A stretch of 64,000 bases of DNA from Desmodus rotundus (Eukaryota; Chordata; Mammalia; Chiroptera; Phyllostomidae), in NCBI RefSeq assembly GCF_022682495.2, contig NC_071391.1:12127680-12191679 (forward strand), read 5' to 3'. This document shows, one piece after another, positions 35,316 through 48,398 of this stretch; position 1 is the stretch's first letter; every line of letters begins with the position of its first letter. Under the pieces are notes generated by a model that saw nothing but the letters and a program-made list of their open reading frames with translations, did no database searches and was not told the origin of the DNA. The translations under genes and the position numbers were made by a program.

Positions 35316-36150
35316 TTAGTTCTTCCAAGTACAGTTAGGTTAAAATTAGAGTGGGGTACTACTAGATAGCCTCTCTCTCCAGCATCCACCATCCATGTCA
35401 CATAAAGCTTCAAACCCACTTCATGTAGATTTCATGTACATTTTCTACGATCATGTAGATCCTAGAAATGAGAAATCGTGAGCCCTCAAAGAAAGACACG
35501 AATTGATACCTTAATTTTCTGTTTTAACTCCAGAATCAAGTTCTGTATACTGCATGGTGAACCAAATATCAAAGCAGAAAACAGATACCTAAATGAATAA
35601 GAGTGTAGAAGAGGCAAGAGTAGAGAATGAGTGAAGTGAGTCCAGGAGAGAGGAGAGTGAGATTGAGCAGACCCAAGGTAGGTAGAGTCAGAAGGAAGCA
35701 TACAGAAAGACAGAGAGGAGAGGGAGCAATAGACAATATTCAGGTGGAGAGTATGATGCAAGATTTCATCACAGAACTCAGCTTCTCTCTTCATGACCTA
35801 CTGCAATATCACTGCCCCAAAACCAGAAAGAGGGTGTAGTTATGGGTCATCAGCAAGGGTTCCCAAGGGTCTCAAAAACCCATGTGAGGAGAAAGAAGAG
35901 CCCTATCCTATTCTCATCCTAAATGTCTTCAAGTGAGGGAGCCCCCAAGACAGAAATTTCTTCTGCCAATCTGGCCTCAATGCCATGTATGCTTTATTGG
36001 CCCCTCAGTGAGCAGACATACTTGAGAGTGCTGAAGCCAGGGAAGACTGAGGCACCCTGGACCACTCTCATTCTTCATTGCAGGAAATGCGTTCAGTAGC
36101 TCCATCATGTCTTAGAACAAACACTGAGTGTAGATTCCATCAAATCAGTC
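35316..36150. other. Intergenic, 3' side of OR4C15
   Basis: No gene or clear repeat. The overlapping ORFs 35486-35839 on both strands have no domain. Confidence 0.6.
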
Positions 36151-37086
36151 TCATCTTTCATTAAACACGACTATTACTCTGTTCCACACTATCCTCATGG
36201 CATTTTTCACTTCCTTATTCCTGATGGTGTAAATCAAAGGATTGAGCATGGGTGTTAGGATGGTATAAAATATTGTCACCATTTTGTCAAAGGAGAAAGT
36301 GGATGGAGGTCGGGCATACATGAATATGCAGGGGACAAAGAACAAAACCACAACAGCAATGTGAGATCCACAAGTGGAGAGAGCTTTCCACTGCCCTTCA
36401 GTACTGTGGGTTCTCAGAGAGAACAAGATGACGCCATAGGAGACAAGCAACAAAGAGAAGATTATGATGCAGATAAACCCACTGTTGGCCACCACCAAAA
36501 GGCCAAAGACACGAGTGTCAGTGCAGGCCAGCTCTAGTAATGGGTACAAGTCACATACAAAATGATCGATGATATTGGGGCCACAGAAGGGCAGCTGTAA
36601 AGCAAAGAGAATTTGTATCATGGAATGCAGGAAGCCCCCTGTCCAGGCCACCCCCATCAGAATGCCACAGAGCCTCCAGTTCATGATAGAAGGGTAATAC
36701 AAGGGCTTGCAGATGGCCACATAGCGGTCATAGGCCATGGCAGTGAGGACAATCACCTCTGCTCCAGCAAAGAAGTGTCCGGCAAAGAGCTGGGTCATGC
36801 AGCCTTCAAAGGTGATGGTCTTCCTCTCATAGAGAGAGTCCACAATCATCTTCGGGGTGATGACAGTGGAGAAGCAGGCATCCAGGAAGGACAAGAAAGC
36901 CAAAAAGAAATACATGGGGGAGCCCACAAGTGCTGGGCTGCTGCTGATGGTCACCACAATTAGCAAGTTGCCCCCAATAGTTGCCATGTAGCTGAACAAA
37001 AATATAACAAATACAGCTTTCTGAACATTTGGATTCTGTGAAAGGCCCAAGAGAACGAACTCAGTTACAAAGCTTTGGTTTTGCAT
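36151..37086 (-). CDS. OR4C15: Olfactory receptor OR4C15
   Basis: Intact class II odorant receptor, 311 aa from ATG 37086 ([10 protein letters not shown], the usual OR start). The frame is open upstream to ATG 37161, adding 25 residues; human OR4C15 is remembered with a similar extension, so the longer form is possible. Visible features: sequon N3, GN in TM1 (39-40), a one-residue insertion before SPMYFF shared with human OR4C15, [10 protein letters not shown] at 117-126, KALSTCGSH at 234-242 and PMLNPLIY at 279-286. [16 protein letters not shown] and ACSFS upstream fit OR4C15 specifically. Not part of the duplication. Confidence 0.94.
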   Translation of the reverse strand: MQNQSFVTEFVLLGLSQNPNVQKAVFVIFLFSYMATIGGNLLIVVTISSSPALVGSPMYFFLAFLSFLDACFSTVITPKMIVDSLYERKTITFEGCMTQLFAGHFFAGAEVIVLTAMAYDRYVAICKPLYYPSIMNWRLCGILMGVAWTGGFLHSMIQILFALQLPFCGPNIIDHFVCDLYPLLELACTDTRVFGLLVVANSGFICIIIFSLLLVSYGVILFSLRTHSTEGQWKALSTCGSHIAVVVLFFVPCIFMYARPPSTFSFDKMVTIFYTILTPMLNPLIYTIRNKEVKNAMRIVWNRVIVVFNER

Positions 37087-37161
37087 GATTTCCAAGGAAA
37101 AGCTACATGCTACTACAGTGATCATGTAAAATTTGCGATTATGAGAAAGAGAAAAATTCAC

Positions 37162-37689
37162 CTGGGCCCAGTTTATGAGACCATCGTGTCACAGTCATTA
37201 ACCAGTTGGTGCATCCATGTGAAAAGCTGAGTGCATGCTTTGTTGTAAATGAGGACAGAAAATTAGAAATTTGTTGAAGGTTGTAGTGGGAGGTCAGGCA
37301 CAAGTCAGGAGGAGATAAGTTATTCAATACTTTAAAGTGCCCAGAGCTTATATGTAGGAGAAGTATTCATATACAGTAGGGAAGAGACAGTTTTTATCTC
37401 CACTGCCAAAGCAGAGCACTTTGCAGTGCTTTCCTGGAGTGAATTGTTGAGGAGGATTCTGAAGCCACATCCACGTTGAGGACAGAGAACTTGTAATTTA
37501 TTGGTCATTTCTGCCATTAGTATGGAATGGGAGCAGGGTGACTTGCATGCCATCACTGACCAGGACATTACCTTATCTACAAAGAGAAGAAATAACCCCT
37601 AGTTTAAGAGTCATTTGAAAATCATCACTACTTATCCAATTTTTTTAAATTCTGAACTGAATTGGGCCTTTAAGATGAATACAGGACTC
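37162..37689. other. Intergenic upstream of OR4C15
   Basis: No gene seen. May hold the 5' UTR intron and promoter; no first exon identified. Confidence 0.5.
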
Positions 37690-38723
37690 GGGAGGAAGAT
37701 GTAGACAAGATAGGTGGGAGCGGAATCCACTTCCTCTTGTCACCAGTTAAACACCCAACTGATCTGAGGAACAGAGCAAACAGCCAATGGTGTTCCAGCA
37801 TATATGAAGATCAGAGACCAAAAATTGTAGAGGACATTAAAAAATCAGACGGTAAGAAGAGTGCTTAAGGACAATAAAGTCCCTGGGACCAGTGCGGGAA
37901 CCAAGGCGGCTGAAGCCCCAATCCAGGCTGCAGGGTCTGCTGCAAGATTCTTGGGAGAGAGCCAGGGCTGGGCTGTGTGAGAGGCCAAGTCTTCTTTGGA
38001 CTGGAGGGCTTGAATAGGAGGAATTCTCAACAAGAAAAAGTGAAAATAGAGGCACTCAGCAGCTGTTTAGAGAATTCTCTTCAGGAGCTGTCGCCTATTG
38101 CACCTGCACTCCCTCAGCCCCTGGACTGTGAACACCAGATAACGAACCCCAGCACACACCTGAAGCCCAGGTCAGTGTACACCCAGATCAGCAGCCTGGG
38201 TGCCCACACCTGAAGCCCTGGGTGGGTGCATACCCCAACCAACGGCCTGGCTGCCAGTGGGCGACCACACCTAAAGCACCGAGGGCAATACACCTCCCAC
38301 CTAGCCCCTGCGCACAGAGCCCTGCAGGGCCTACTCACTCTCTAGGAGGAAGGCAGAACGCCCAACAGAGGGGAGCTGCAGGGCTAGGGGAGACTGCAGT
38401 CCCCAGAAAGACTCAACCCAGTAGGGGGTGAACTACCCTGAAGGAGCACCAAGAGCCCCTAGCATCTAGGACAGCAAAGAGCAAGAAGGTGGAGTGGGAG
38501 TTGCCCCTAATTGGTGCACCTCAAGGACAGCACAACTGGTGGACTAAAGGCCTAGTGGGGAGCAGAAGGACCCTGAGGAACTGGACTGGAGGCTGGACAA
38601 CAGTGAAGAGTGTGGCTCAGGAAGGGAGAAAAGTGAAACCAATCCCTCCACCCACCCACTCTGGTTTCACAGACAGGAAGACCAGCAGAACTGACCTGAC
38701 TGGTTTAAAGCCAGCCGAAGCCT

Positions 38724-38972
38724 TTTTTTTTTTTAATTCCTTCTTCCTTTCTGTCCTTCTTTCTTTTTTTATTCCTTCTTCCTTCTTTCCTTTACTTTTT
38801 TATTCCTTCTTCCTACCTTCTTTTATTTTTTTATTTTAATTTTTGTTAAAATTCCTTCTTCATTTCTTTCCTCCAATCTTCTTTTATTCCTTCTTCCTTC
38901 CTTCCTTCCTTCCTTTCCTTTTCTATTCCTTTTTCCTTCCTTCCCTTTTTCTTTTATTTTTTGTCTTTTCCC
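38724..38972 (+). repeat. Long polypyrimidine (TTCC/TTCT)n tract
   Basis: About 250 bp almost entirely T and C with cttccttcttt- and ttccttcc-type units, inside the L1 leader. Its complement is a polypurine run. Confidence 0.9.
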
Positions 38973-39615
38973 ACAGGTGAGACAATAAAACCTGGAGCTC
39001 TGAAAAGACCAGAGTTAGACCCAAACAGGGGTCATCCTAATAACTGAGACAGTGAGACAAATTTAACTTTGCTACTCAGAACTTGCAACGTGGCATGGTG
39101 AACACCAGATAACCTGCTGGAAGAGGAAACCCACCAACAAAGGAACCATCAACAGATAACAACAGAAGAAGGTGAAGAAGAGAGTGGAAGCCACACTAAC
39201 CTCAATCCAGGACTGATCTGGAAATACAACTAAATAGTGGAGAAATTACTCAGAGAAAACAACTGAACAAGAGCGAGAGAGAAGCCTCAAAACCTTGTAC
39301 ACACAGAAGAATCAGCTTCAACACAAACTGTCCACATCTGCACAACAGAATACAAGACATGGTGGGTGGAGTGACCCTCAATTAAACAGCTTGAGGGAAG
39401 GACCCATCAAAGAAAGACCCAACAACAATCAAAACCCAAAGACATACAGAGAGCCAACATAAACATCAGCACAAGACCAGTGAGCTCAGGAGATTAAGGA
39501 AACAGCACCACTGAACCCCACTGGCATTCTACCATAGAAGTTCATACCATAAACCCAGGGAATCAGAACAGATCAATTTAAGAAGCAGAGGCTAACAAGA
39601 AGAGTCTCACAAACA

Positions 39616-40537
39616 ATGGGAAGACAAAGAAACAATCTCCAAATGAAAGGAAAGGGGGGAGCCTCAGAAAGAATGTTAACTGAAAAAGAGGCAAGTCAAC
39701 TATCAGATACTGAGTTTAAAGCAATGGTTATCAGGAAGCTCATTGAGCTCACAGAGAATTACGAGAAACTACAGGGAAACTACAATGAACTCACTGCAAA
39801 CTATATCAACATGAAAAAGGAAATAGAAACTATCAACAAGGGCCAAGAGGAAATGAAGAATACAATTTCTGAATTGAAGAACACAGTAGAAGGAATCAAA
39901 AGCAGACTTGATGAAGCAGAGGATCAGATCAGTGAGCTGGAGGACAAAGTAGAAAAAAACACCCAGAAAGAGCAAGAAAAGGAAAAGAGGCTCAGAAAGA
40001 ATGAAGAGGGATTAAGGGAAATGCAGGACAATATGAAACATAACAATATCCATATAATAGGGATACCAGAAGGAGAAGAAGAAGAGCAAGGGATAGAAAA
40101 CCTGTTTGAAAAAGTAATATTGGAAAATTTCTCTAATCTGATGAGAGCAAAAGTCACATAAATCCAGGAAACACAGAGTCCCAAGCAAGAGGAACCCAAA
40201 GAGGCCTACTGCAAGACACATAATAATTAAAATGGCAAAATTCCAAGACAAAGAGAGGATCTTAAAGGCAGCAAGGGAGAAAAAGGAAGTAACATACAAG
40301 GGAGCCCCAATAAGGTTAGCAACTGACTTCTCAATGGAAACGCTCCAAGCCAGAAGAGAATGGCAAAAAATATTCCAAGTAATGAGAACCAGAGGCCTGC
40401 AACCAAGACTACTTTACCCAGCAAGGCTCTCATTCAAGATAGAAGGCCAAATAAAGAGTTTCCCAGACGAAAGAAGTCTAAAAGAATGCACCCCCACCAA
40501 ACCAGCTCTGCAACAGATGCTAAAGGGACTGCTTTAA
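39616..40537 (+). pseudogene. L1 ORF1 (RNA-binding protein), frameshifted
   Basis: 39616-40161 gives MGRQRNNLQM..., a long coiled coil rich in K/E heptads (about residues 40-140), then the RRM-like core with IIGIPEGEEEEQ. A stop at 40159 and a frame change are followed by the C-terminal domain in another frame (40232-40537; VTYKGAPIRLATDFS, LLYPARLSFKIEGQ, ending KGLL). The protein would normally trimerise on L1 RNA. This copy is broken. Confidence 0.85.
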
Positions 40538-40577
40538 GGAAAAGAAGGAAAAGAGAAAGAGAGAGGAACACAGGTAT

Positions 40578-42730
40578 GGAAAAATAGCAATGAATAACTA
40601 CCTATTGATAATAACCTTAAACATAAATGGATTAAATGCTCCAATCAAAAGACATAGAATAGCTGAGTGGATAAGAAAACATGACCCACACATATGCTGC
40701 CTACAAGAGACCCACCTCAGGACAAAAGACCTACACAGACTGAAAGTGAAGGGGTAGAAACAAATTTTCCAAGCAAATGGACAGGGAAAAAAAGCCGGGA
40801 TAGCAATACTCATATCAGACAAAATAGACTTCAAAAGAAGGGCCATAAAGAGAGACCCAGAAGGTCACTTCATAATACTCAAAGGAAGAATCCACCAAGA
40901 AGACATAAACATTGTAAATATATATGCACCCAACATAGGAGCACCCAAATACATGAAGAAAATCTTGGAGGACTTCAAGAAAGATATTGACAGCAACAAA
41001 ATGATAGTAGGGGACTTTAACACCCCACTATCAAAAATGGACAGGTCTTCCAACAAAATATCAACAAGGACATTGTATCACTGAACAATACCTTAGATGA
41101 AATGGACTTAACTGATATATAGAGAGATTTTCATCCCAAAGAAGCAAAATACACATTCTTTTCAAGTGTCCATGGAACATTTTCAAAGATAGACCACATG
41201 ATAGGACACAAAGCAAGCCTCAACAAATTCAAGAAAATTGAAATCATATCAAGCATTTTCTCTGACCACAAGGGACTGAAACTAGTAACCAACCCCAAAG
41301 GAAAACCCAAAACACTCAAAATCATGGACACTGAATAGCATGCTATTAAACAATGAATGGGTCAAGAATGAGATTAGGAAAGAAATCAAAAACTTTCTGG
41401 AAACAAATGAAAACAAACTCACAACAACCGAAAACCTATGGGACACAGCAAAGGCAGTCCTGAGAGGGAAGTTCATAGCAATACAGGCTTACCTTAAAAA
41501 GATAGAAACATTTCAAACAAACAACTTAACCCTATGCCTACAAGAACTCGAGGAACAACAACAAAGACAGCCCAGAGCAAGTAGAAGGAAGGAAATAACC
41601 AAGATCAAAGCAGAGTTAAATGACATAGAGACTAAAAGCACAATTCTAAGGATCAATGAATCCAGGAGCTGGTTCTTTGAAAACATAAACAAAATTGACA
41701 AGCCTTTAAGCAGGGTCATCAAGAAGGAAGAGAGAGGATCCAAATAAACACAATTAGAAATGAAAGAGGAGAGATTACAACTGGTACCACAGAAATACAA
41801 AGGATTGCAAGAAATTACTACAAAGAACTGTATGCCAAGAAACTTGAAAACCTAGGTGAAATGGACACATTTCTAGAAAAATATAATCTTCCAAAACTGA
41901 ATGAAGAGGAAACAGAAAGCCTGAACAGACCAATAACACCTGATGAAATAAAAAAAAACTCCCAATACACAAAAGCCCTGGACCAGATGGTTTCACAGGA
42001 GAATTCTACAAAGCATTTAAGGAAGAGCTAACCTCTATCCTTCAAAGACAATTTGAAAAAATCCAAAATGATGGAAGACTCCCAAACTGTTTTTATGAAG
42101 CCAGCATCATCCTAATCCCCAAACCAGATAAAGACACAATGAATAAAGAAAACTTCAGGCCAATGTCGCTGATGAACATAGATGCTAAAATTCTCAACAA
42201 AATATTGGCAAACCACATGCAGCCATACATTAAAAAGATCATACACCATGACCAAGTGGGATTCATCCCAGGGATGCAAGGATGGTACAATATTCACAAA
42301 TCAATAAACATAATAAATCACATGTTGGAGAGGATGCGGAGAAAGGGGAACCCTAGTACATTGTTGGTGGGAATGCAGACTGGTGAGGCCACAGTGCAAA
42401 ACATTATGGAATTTCCTCAGAAAACTAAAAATGGAACTACCCTTTGACCCAGCAATTCCGCTGCTGGGATTGTACCCTAAGAGCCCTGAAACACCAATCC
42501 AAAAGAACCTATGCACCCCAATGTTCATAGCAGCACAATTTACAATAGCCAAGTACTGGAAGCAACCTAAGTGCCCATCAGCAAATGAGTGGATCAAAAA
42601 ACTATGGTACATTTACACAATGGAATACTACACAGCAGAAAGAAAGTAGGAGCTTATACCCTTTGCAACAGCATGGATGTAACTGGAGAGGATTATGCTA
42701 AGTGAAATAACCAGGCAGTGAGGGACAAAT
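40578..42730 (+). pseudogene. L1 ORF2 remnant, reverse transcriptase core deleted
   Basis: 40590-41060 resembles the AP-endonuclease domain in pieces (ITLNINGLNAPIKRHRI, CLQETHL, GDFNTP). 41760-42320 covers the linker and early RT ([57 protein letters not shown]). Sequence then jumps at about 42321 to the C-terminal cysteine region (GNPSTLLVG region, [24 protein letters not shown]). The catalytic FADD and most of the RT are missing, about 1.7 kb by comparison with a normal ORF2 length. Confidence 0.85.
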
Positions 42731-43044
42731 ACCACATGATCTCACCTTTAACTGGAACATTATCAACAGAAGAAAAAAGCAAACAAAATGTAACCAGAGA
42801 CATTGAAGTTAAGAACAATCTAACAATAGCCAGAGGGGAGTGGGGAGAGGACAGTGGGGAGAAGGGTTTTCAGGAACTACTCTAAAGGACACATGGACAA
42901 AACCAAGGGGGGGGATGGAAGCAAGGGAGGGAGGTGGGTTTGGCTGTGGTGGGGTAAAGGGGTGGGGAGAAAAGATGAATACAGAAAGAGGACTGACAGC
43001 AATCAGAGGGGAGGTGGGTTAGGGGACTGGGTGAAAAGGTGAAA

Positions 43045-43570
43045 GGATTAAGCAAAACAACTCCTGGACACAGACAATAGTATGGTGATTACCAGAGGGA
43101 AGGAGAAGTGGGTGCAGGGGGTGTGCAACAGGTTAAAGGGTGAATAAATGGTGATAGAAAGAGGCTTGACTTTGGATGATGAACACACAATACAATACAC
43201 AGGTGATGTATTATAGAATTGTACACTTGATGTTTACATAATTTTATTAACCATGTCAGACTCATAGATATGGAGAAGTGGCTGACAGCTGTTGGAGGTG
43301 AGGGTTGCTGAGTGAGGGAAGTGAGAGGACTGAGCAAAAAAGAAAAAGAAAAGAGAAAACACTCATGGCCAGGGACAACACTGTGGTGATTGTCAGGGAG
43401 AGGGCAAGTCAGGGGGCGCAGTGGAGGAGGACGTAGGGGGCATAAATGGCAACAGACAGAAACTAGACCTGGGGTGCTAGACACACAATACAGTGTACAG
43501 ATGATGTGTTGTTGAATTATGCACCTGAAAACTGTATAATTTTGTTAACCAGTGTCACCCCAATCAATTA
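43045..43570 (+). repeat. Two diverged tandem blocks in the L1 3' UTR
   Basis: Block 1 (about 43045-43256) and block 2 (about 43350-43555) share the order ggtgatt...cag, gaacacacaatacaa/gacacacaatacag, gtgatgta/gatgatgt, gaattgtacact/gaattatgcacc and ttttattaacca/ttttgttaacca. A single copy of the same block forms the L1 tail at 56260-56440. Confidence 0.7.
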
Positions 43571-43580
43571 AATAAAAACG

Positions 43581-44013
43581 GGGAAAATTGTATTAATTCT
43601 AAAATTGCAATCAAAGTCATGTAATCCTTTCAGAAACATTCTAACAAATATTTCCAGGATTGTAAACCTGTTTCTATTCCTTTTTTTAGAATCCAGTCCT
43701 AAAAAATTTTCTAAGGGTGAAATGAAGATGATGCATGTCTTTTATAACAGTAAAAATTGAGAAATATATAAAATGTCCAATAATAGGAAGATGTTTATGC
43801 AAATCAGAGTACTACAAATTAAGATGCTGTGAATGCTAAATAGTATGAGGACATAGATGGTGAGGCGTGTTTACAATATGTTAAATGAGAAAATAAAAAA
43901 GTAATAATTTGCTTCTTTGCACAGACATTATGATGTAATTTTAAAATCTAGAAGAGAACAGAGGGTAGACTTACTTTCAGTATGTATGTGTTGACATTAA
44001 GGATCAAATTTAA
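43581..44013. other. Intergenic, no gene seen
   Basis: AT-rich with no recognised element. Confidence 0.6.
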
Positions 44014-44090
44014 GCCCTGACTGGTGTAGCTCGGTGGGTTGAGCATCGTCCTGCAAACCAAAAAGACTCAAGTTTAAAACCCACAACACC
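44014..44090 (+). mobile_element. VES SINE, 5' part only
   Basis: gccctgactggtgtagctcg and ttgagcatcgtcctgcaaac match the tRNA-related head; the body and tail are missing. The B-box region is decayed. Confidence 0.75.
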
Positions 44091-45661
44091 ATATTTTCCT
44101 TTATCTAAACAGTTAAAAACAAAGGAGATGGGTTTTGAGTATAATTTTATTATCTCCAGTATAATTAATTTGCATACGTGGAACTAATTTGTGAACGTAA
44201 CATAGAATCTTATACTAAAAACTGTAAACTAATGTTAATCTTCCATAAACAGCTCTATCATTGGCCCAGCCCTTCCCAATCTCTATACTCACTTTGAAAT
44301 CAATTTGAAGTTCACATAGTCCTATAGGAAGCAGCTGATTCTGATCATATTTTTCCTAGAAGATTCCAAGGTCTTTCCTTTCTTCATAGCCATGTACTTT
44401 AATATACTGGAGCTAAATCAGATTGCGCACAGCCCCTCCCAGCCATGGACGGTGGGCTTTCGGCCACCTCATGAGGCTGTGGCCTTGGGAATTTGGCCTC
44501 CCCACTCTCCCCTGTACCCACTATTTCTTTCTCATCTATTTTGGCAGCAAACTGATCCTAGCATCAGTTGTTCTGAAAATAATAGAAATTCCTGTTTCGA
44601 AGTATATATAGTATTCAAAACTATATGAGGAATTAATAGTAAGGTTGTCATAAGTATTATTTTGTAATTATATTTCAAGCAGTGAATTTTAGATGTATTT
44701 ATACATACCTATATGTGCAACCACTCACATTTGCACGTATTTTTCTAAGTAAATATAATTATTAAAAATTAAAAGAGTAGATAAAAACCCCATTTGAACT
44801 ACTCTCCTGGTTAAGTTCTTTAAACCCAGTGTATTCTTTACTTTAGCAATAAAAGATTTATTCTCTAGCTAATCACGTTCCTTTTTATGACTTGGAAATG
44901 TTCTCTTCAGATTTCAGATCCATTTCTCTCCTCTCCATATTCCTCTGCTGATGTCCCTAAATGTCTCAACTTGTATACCCTTATTATTTCTGGAATTTGA
45001 AAAAAAATAACCTTTCTCTGTTTCCACCTATGTCCTTCCTGAAGGATACCTGAACCTTCTTTTTTTCTATTGCCCTAGCGATTTAGTTCATTTTAAGAAA
45101 GAAGCAAAGCCACAACCACTAGCACTAAAGCATTTTAAGTTCAGCCATGTAACTATTCCTGAACAATTCTGATACAGAAATCTGAGGCTATTTATGACAT
45201 CAAATGCACTTGGGGACAATTAACTGAATGTATTTAAAATCAGAAGATTCTGCTCTGTGACTTGAGTGAGACTCTCTCTCCTACCCTTAATGTCTTGCTG
45301 TGTGCCTTCTCTGGGGATTTATTATGGGAATATTAGTGCAATATTGTATCACTAATTGTGAATAGTAAACAGCTGTTGAATTATCATGCTCCTACGACAG
45401 TATTCCTTATAGAGCCTCAGAAATTTGCACTTTTTGATCTAAAACACTAGGAGGGGAATATTCAAAACTACATGAGGATGTTCATCCTCATATGAATGAT
45501 AAATGAGAATACAATTAAAAGAATAAATTAAACGCTGTTAGAAAGCCAAGACAGAAATATGCACTTGTTGCATTTCTAAGGTATTTGGATTTAACCAAAA
45601 GATGAAAAACTGAAGACAGGCCTGATTTCATTAGACTTGAATTAGTAGGACCTCCTAGCCT
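44091..45661. other. Intergenic, no gene seen
   Basis: AT-rich. The two overlapping ORFs at 44392-44628 are in different frames over the same DNA and show no domain. Confidence 0.6.
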
Positions 45662-45920
45662 TCCAAAACCAGTTTGCGTTTTAATAGCTGCTATTTATTG
45701 AGCATGGACAATATTATGTGTCAAGCACTCTCCTATTGACTCCACATGTATTATTGGTTTCTAAACCCTTTGAACTCGGTAATACAATCCCCATCAAAAA
45801 TAAAGATTCTGAGAGCTGGAAAGGTTATGTAACTAGTCCAAGTGTACACAGTTAAATGATAGACTCACACGTTGCATTAAGCCTCATAGCCTGAACTATG
45901 ACACCCATACTTTTAATACA
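45662..45920 (+). mobile_element. MIR SINE
   Basis: Shows the MIR order: tatttattgagcatg, tgtcaagcactctcc, a decayed core, aaggttatgtaactagtcca, and agtgtacacagttaaatgat. Ancient and diverged. Confidence 0.65.
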
Positions 45921-47599
45921 GCATCACAACTTCAGATTTTCTCTAAAAAGGAAAAACTGAATTATACATCTCACCATGTGTGTGTTCCTTGAAAATGCTG
46001 GTGATGGTCATCTCTATTCTCTATAAATAAAAGCCCACTCAGTGGCTGGAAAAAAATGCGAAGGTCTTTTCCAAGTCTTACGTTTACATCTGAGAGAGAG
46101 GAAGAACATCTCTAGCAGACAAACTAGAGAACGTCCCCCACTGCCTCAAGCACCGTCTTCAACATGGTCTCAGGGAAAACAATCAGTAAAGAAGCAAAAG
46201 TTTCTTTCTTGATTTCCAGTTGGAATTTGAAGAGGTTTCCCCGAGAGATCATGAACCTTTAGAATTGCCTCTGAGTTACTGTCAGAGTTTGGACACTGGA
46301 AACCAACGAGGCTAAAAAGTTTAAAAGAAGAACATTGCCCAAAAAATAAGAGGAGAAAGCCTTAAGGACAATCTTCAAAATGTGATTAGTGATCAGTTCT
46401 GTGTTTGAATATTTTCACATCATACTAGAGAGGTGTATTGTGAAGTGGGAAGACTAGAGGAGGCAGAGTCTAAAAGACATGACTTTATCGCTTAGCTGGA
46501 TTGAGTCTCACTTTTTTCTGCAAAAAATGGAGTAAAGATCCAATAAAACTTATTTCTACATTCAGAGAGTTAAAGTATATAAAGAACAAAATGTTTCACA
46601 GTTGGCCTTGAACAGTAAGAGCTCACTCCCTTCCACTGAATTAAAAGTCCAACTTAAACTAAAGTACCCTTATGTAATAGATCCAAACAACGTTTCTCTT
46701 ATTAATTTTTAGGAGAAAACATATTTGCTTCCTTACACGCTGTCTTAAGTATCAAAAATAATCAGATGACAGGTGATCATGAGAAAATCATGATGGTGAG
46801 TACGAAGGGACATAACATCCTTTAAAAATTCCCATACCAGCAAAACACCATCCACTGAGAAGGTCAGACCACCTTACATTTCCTCCTCCAGTTCTTGCAC
46901 CTTCCGGCTGTTGACCATTTATAACTTGTGCCTCATCAATCTCCTCGCTCCTCCACTGAGTACTTGGTATGACCCATAAGACATAATCACTGGCCGTAGT
47001 TTCCCTCTTCAAACCCTCCTCTCTGTCTTAGAGTGGAAAAAACATTTACTCAGTACCCTTCTTCTCCTTACCCCTGGCTTACTGTCATTTTCTAAACATG
47101 TATCATTTAGTCCAGATTCTGTAAAATTGTTTCTCATCAGCTGCTGCAAACTTGACCATTTTTAACAGATTAAGCATCAATTATATCCTTTTCCACACTT
47201 AGACTTTGTAGGAAAATGTTCTATTTCTTATGAATTTAACAGCCACGCATAAACTAGAACACACAGCTACCCCACAGAACAGATGTATTATGCTCTGACA
47301 TTACTTTATGGTCAAATTATGGAAAAGATAGCCCCAGATGACCAGAGAGTTTAAGAAAGGTTTATTCATAAAAAGTAACATGAGGCAGAGTGTCATAGTG
47401 AGAAGCTTTGCTTTATAAAGTGTTAGGGAGTAATGTAGAGTGCCCTGGTGGTTTCCATGTACACAGAGGGGCACTATTGCTGAAATATGTGGCTATGTGT
47501 GAGATGTCTACAAAAAGTTTGACATAAACTTTCTGGAAGGTTAAAGTAAATCTGTAAGACTGCTGATAATATTATCTATAGACATAAACAGGCAAGTGC
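45921..47599. other. Intergenic, no gene seen
   Basis: No recognised coding region or clear repeat. Confidence 0.6.
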
Positions 47600-47745
47600 G
47601 TTTTGTTGAAAGATGATAGGACTGAATTTTGGAAGACCTGAATTCAAGTTTTGTAGCTGAAACTCTTAGCTGTGTGAACTGAGGCAAGTAAATGAGCAAA
47701 CCTCCCTTGGCTTCAGTTTGCTTCTCTGTAAAATGAGGATAGTAA
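47600..47745 (-). mobile_element. MIR SINE fragment
   Basis: Contains cctgaattcaagttttg, ctgtgtgaactgaggcaagt and ttctctgtaaaatgaggata, the MIR core in the reverse orientation. Confidence 0.65.
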
Positions 47746-48398
47746 TATTGAAACTGCCAACTTAGCACATGGATAAGTCACCTAACTCACCTAAATGTAT
47801 CTGATTGATAATAAAGCATCTATTTAATGTAAATATATGAACCACACCTCCAGAGCAGCAGCTTTGGAACCTAAGCATAGGCACTTTTGTTGAGATTAGA
47901 TAAAAAAATGTTCACCTTTGTTGCTTCAAATAGCTTCTCAAGTCTTTGAAAGGAAAAAGAAAAAAAAAACTTCCTTTATATACAAGAAAAACTGTGAGCC
48001 ATAAGAAATTTAAGAAAATAAGGCCAAATTAAGAGTAATTTGAGTAACTTCAAATTTTATGGCTTGTTTTTGTGCCAAGAAAAAAAAAGAGATAGGTTAT
48101 GAATTATTATTTCTTCCTTCTGTGGGGGGTCTTTCTTTTCACTTTTGGTAGATACATAGTGCCAGAAAGGGAAAAAATCAGCAGGGATTCTCTAATTCCC
48201 CAAATATCCCTTTCCCCATATAGTCTAAGAATTTCTGCCCTCTTTTTTTTTTTTTTTTTTTTTTGCTTTACCACAAGCTAAGCAAAAAATAAAAGAATCC
48301 TGATATCAAAGTCCTATGGAAAAGCTAATTTCATCCATGTAAAATGTATAAAGAATTTAGAAACATAACAGTGAGCTCTGGAGAAAAACATACTCTAA
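47746..48398. other. Intergenic with poly-T run
   Basis: No gene. A homopolymer run of about 22 T lies at 48243-48264. Confidence 0.6.

Larger units (their letters stand above)
37690..43580 (+). mobile_element. Near-full-length decayed L1 with internal ORF2 deletion
   Basis: Order along the plus strand: 5' UTR-like leader (about 37690-39615, with a large pyrimidine tract), ORF1 (39616-40537, frameshifted), ORF2 endonuclease and start of RT (40590-42320), an abrupt jump to the ORF2 C-terminal region (42321-42730), then a 3' UTR with two related blocks ending attttgttaaccagtgtca and aattaaataaaaacgg at about 43575. The 5' border is approximate and no convincing target duplication was found. 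Multiple stops and frameshifts show an old, inactive copy. Confidence 0.82.

Noticed and set aside
35125..35419. Low-complexity ORFs over the GGAA tract
   Set aside because: Translation of a microsatellite; composition only.
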